6,540 nt of DNA, taken from positions 9,842 to 16,381 of the forward strand of contig DFBP01000186.1 of assembly GCA_002366685.1 (NCBI GenBank), in the 5' to 3' direction. The stretch's first letter is position 1. The number at the start of each line of letters is the position of its first letter. Shown here piece by piece: positions 5,933-6,540 of this stretch. This stretch comes from Rhodobacterales bacterium UBA3077. Its GTDB lineage: Bacteria > Pseudomonadota > Alphaproteobacteria > Rhodobacterales > Rhodobacteraceae. The notes under the pieces are model-generated. The model was not told the origin of the DNA, did not search any database, and saw only the letters and a program-made list of their open reading frames with translations. The translations under genes were made by a program, and so were the position numbers.

Positions 5933-6540
5933 ATGACTTTTCGGAAATTTGGAGCGGTTTTGGCAGTCGCCGCGCTGGTGAGCCCGGTAGCATTGTCAGC
6001 ACAAACGCTCACCGCAGACGAAATTTTGGCGCTTTTGCAGGCCCAGCGGGAACAATTGAACGAGGGTCTGGGGGCGACACGAACCCTTGAGTTTGTTACT
6101 GAATCAACCCCGGAATCAGGGGGTGCCGGGTTGTCTCTGGTGACGGAAGCGCCCGGTGAAGCGGTTGCCGCCAATACCGATGGTGCCGCAATTCCAGAAG
6201 AGATGGTGATTGACCTTACAATCTTTTTCGAATTCGATTCAGCCCTGCTAAAAGCCGAATCCAAAGGGCAGGTTGATGCGCTTTGTAGCGCAATTGAAGC
6301 CAGCGAAGCGGCCAGCGCCGCTGTTGTGGCAGAAAGCGCAGAGGCCCAGCTCGCTGATCCGAGCACATACCAAATTATTGGCCACACAGATGCTTCGGGC
6401 TCGGTGCAGTATAACCTCTCCCTCAGCCAAGCCCGCGCAGACGAAGTTGTCCGCTATATGGTGCGCGAATGCGGCATAGACGGGTCTATTCTGCAAGCCG
6501 TTGGTATGGGTGAAGCCCGATTGAAAGACGCGGGCAATCC
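5933..6540 (+). CDS. OmpA-family peptidoglycan-binding envelope protein (partial, C-terminus missing)
   Basis: The first 202 codons are present; the gene runs off the right edge. ATG 5933 has AGGAG (5921-5925) seven bases upstream. A signal peptide (1-23, likely cut after LSA) is followed by a low-complexity, acidic, Ala/Glu-rich region (about 24-90). The OmpA C-terminal-like domain then starts at LTIFFEFDSALL (95-106). It contains IIGHTDASGSVQYNLSLSQA (148-167), and D153 and R168 sit 15 residues apart, as do the two residues that grip diaminopimelate of peptidoglycan in OmpA proteins. VGMGEARL (190-197) is also typical. A Ser/Ala/Glu-rich stretch (about 122-142) between the first helix and the GHTD strand looks longer than usual. 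C118 and C180 might form a disulfide. No lipobox Cys or N-terminal beta-barrel is seen, so it is probably a periplasmic wall-binding protein. The kinase gene lies 103 bases upstream, with a terminator between. Confidence 0.9.
   Translation, partial: MTFRKFGAVLAVAALVSPVALSAQTLTADEILALLQAQREQLNEGLGATRTLEFVTESTPESGGAGLSLVTEAPGEAVAANTDGAAIPEEMVIDLTIFFEFDSALLKAESKGQVDALCSAIEASEAASAAVVAESAEAQLADPSTYQIIGHTDASGSVQYNLSLSQARADEVVRYMVRECGIDGSILQAVGMGEARLKDAGN

Noticed and set aside
5890..6387. Minus-strand Ser/Ala-rich open frame of 165 codons
   Set aside because: It is antisense to the OmpA-like gene; its composition is what the reverse complement of an Ala/Glu-rich gene gives.

Overview
The window looks like a piece of an alphaproteobacterial chromosome, probably Rhodobacterales or a related group. 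The support is indirect: a dimethylglycine/sarcosine dehydrogenase-type flavoprotein near a polar amino-acid ABC transporter, a Hanks-type kinase of the HRDISPDN type, an OmpA-like envelope protein, moderate to high GC by eye, and AGGAG-type ribosome binding sites. No mobile element, tRNA, rRNA or CRISPR array was seen.

Layout, left to right. (1) At the left edge, on the minus strand, is the first ~213 codons of a DAO-family FAD-dependent dehydrogenase that runs out of the window. (2) After a ~130 bp divergent intergenic region comes a plus-strand gene for a small, unrecognised, multi-spanning membrane protein. (3) Next are two plus-strand genes of a polar amino-acid ABC importer: a secreted solute-binding protein and a permease. 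A strong stem-loop separates them, and a clear intrinsic terminator containing the permease stop codon closes the unit. No ATPase gene lies in the window. (4) Convergent to these, on the minus strand, is a small exported protein with four EF-hand calcium-binding loops. (5) Divergent from it, on the plus strand, is a ~720-residue transmembrane Ser/Thr kinase whose C-terminal half should be periplasmic, with three BON-like repeats and a DUF4384-like end. It probably starts at a TTG codon and is followed by an intrinsic terminator. (6) Last is a secreted OmpA-like peptidoglycan-binding protein, cut by the right edge.

Two themes stand out. The left half is a nutrient uptake and catabolism neighbourhood: importer genes beside a flavoprotein for N-methylated amino acids, though that link is only inferred from position. 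The right half is an envelope module: a kinase with a large periplasmic portion next to an OmpA-like protein that should bind the cell wall, with a periplasmic calcium-binding protein divergent from the kinase. Whether the kinase, OmpA-like and EF-hand proteins cooperate is a hypothesis. The terminator between kinase and OmpA argues for at least partly separate transcription.
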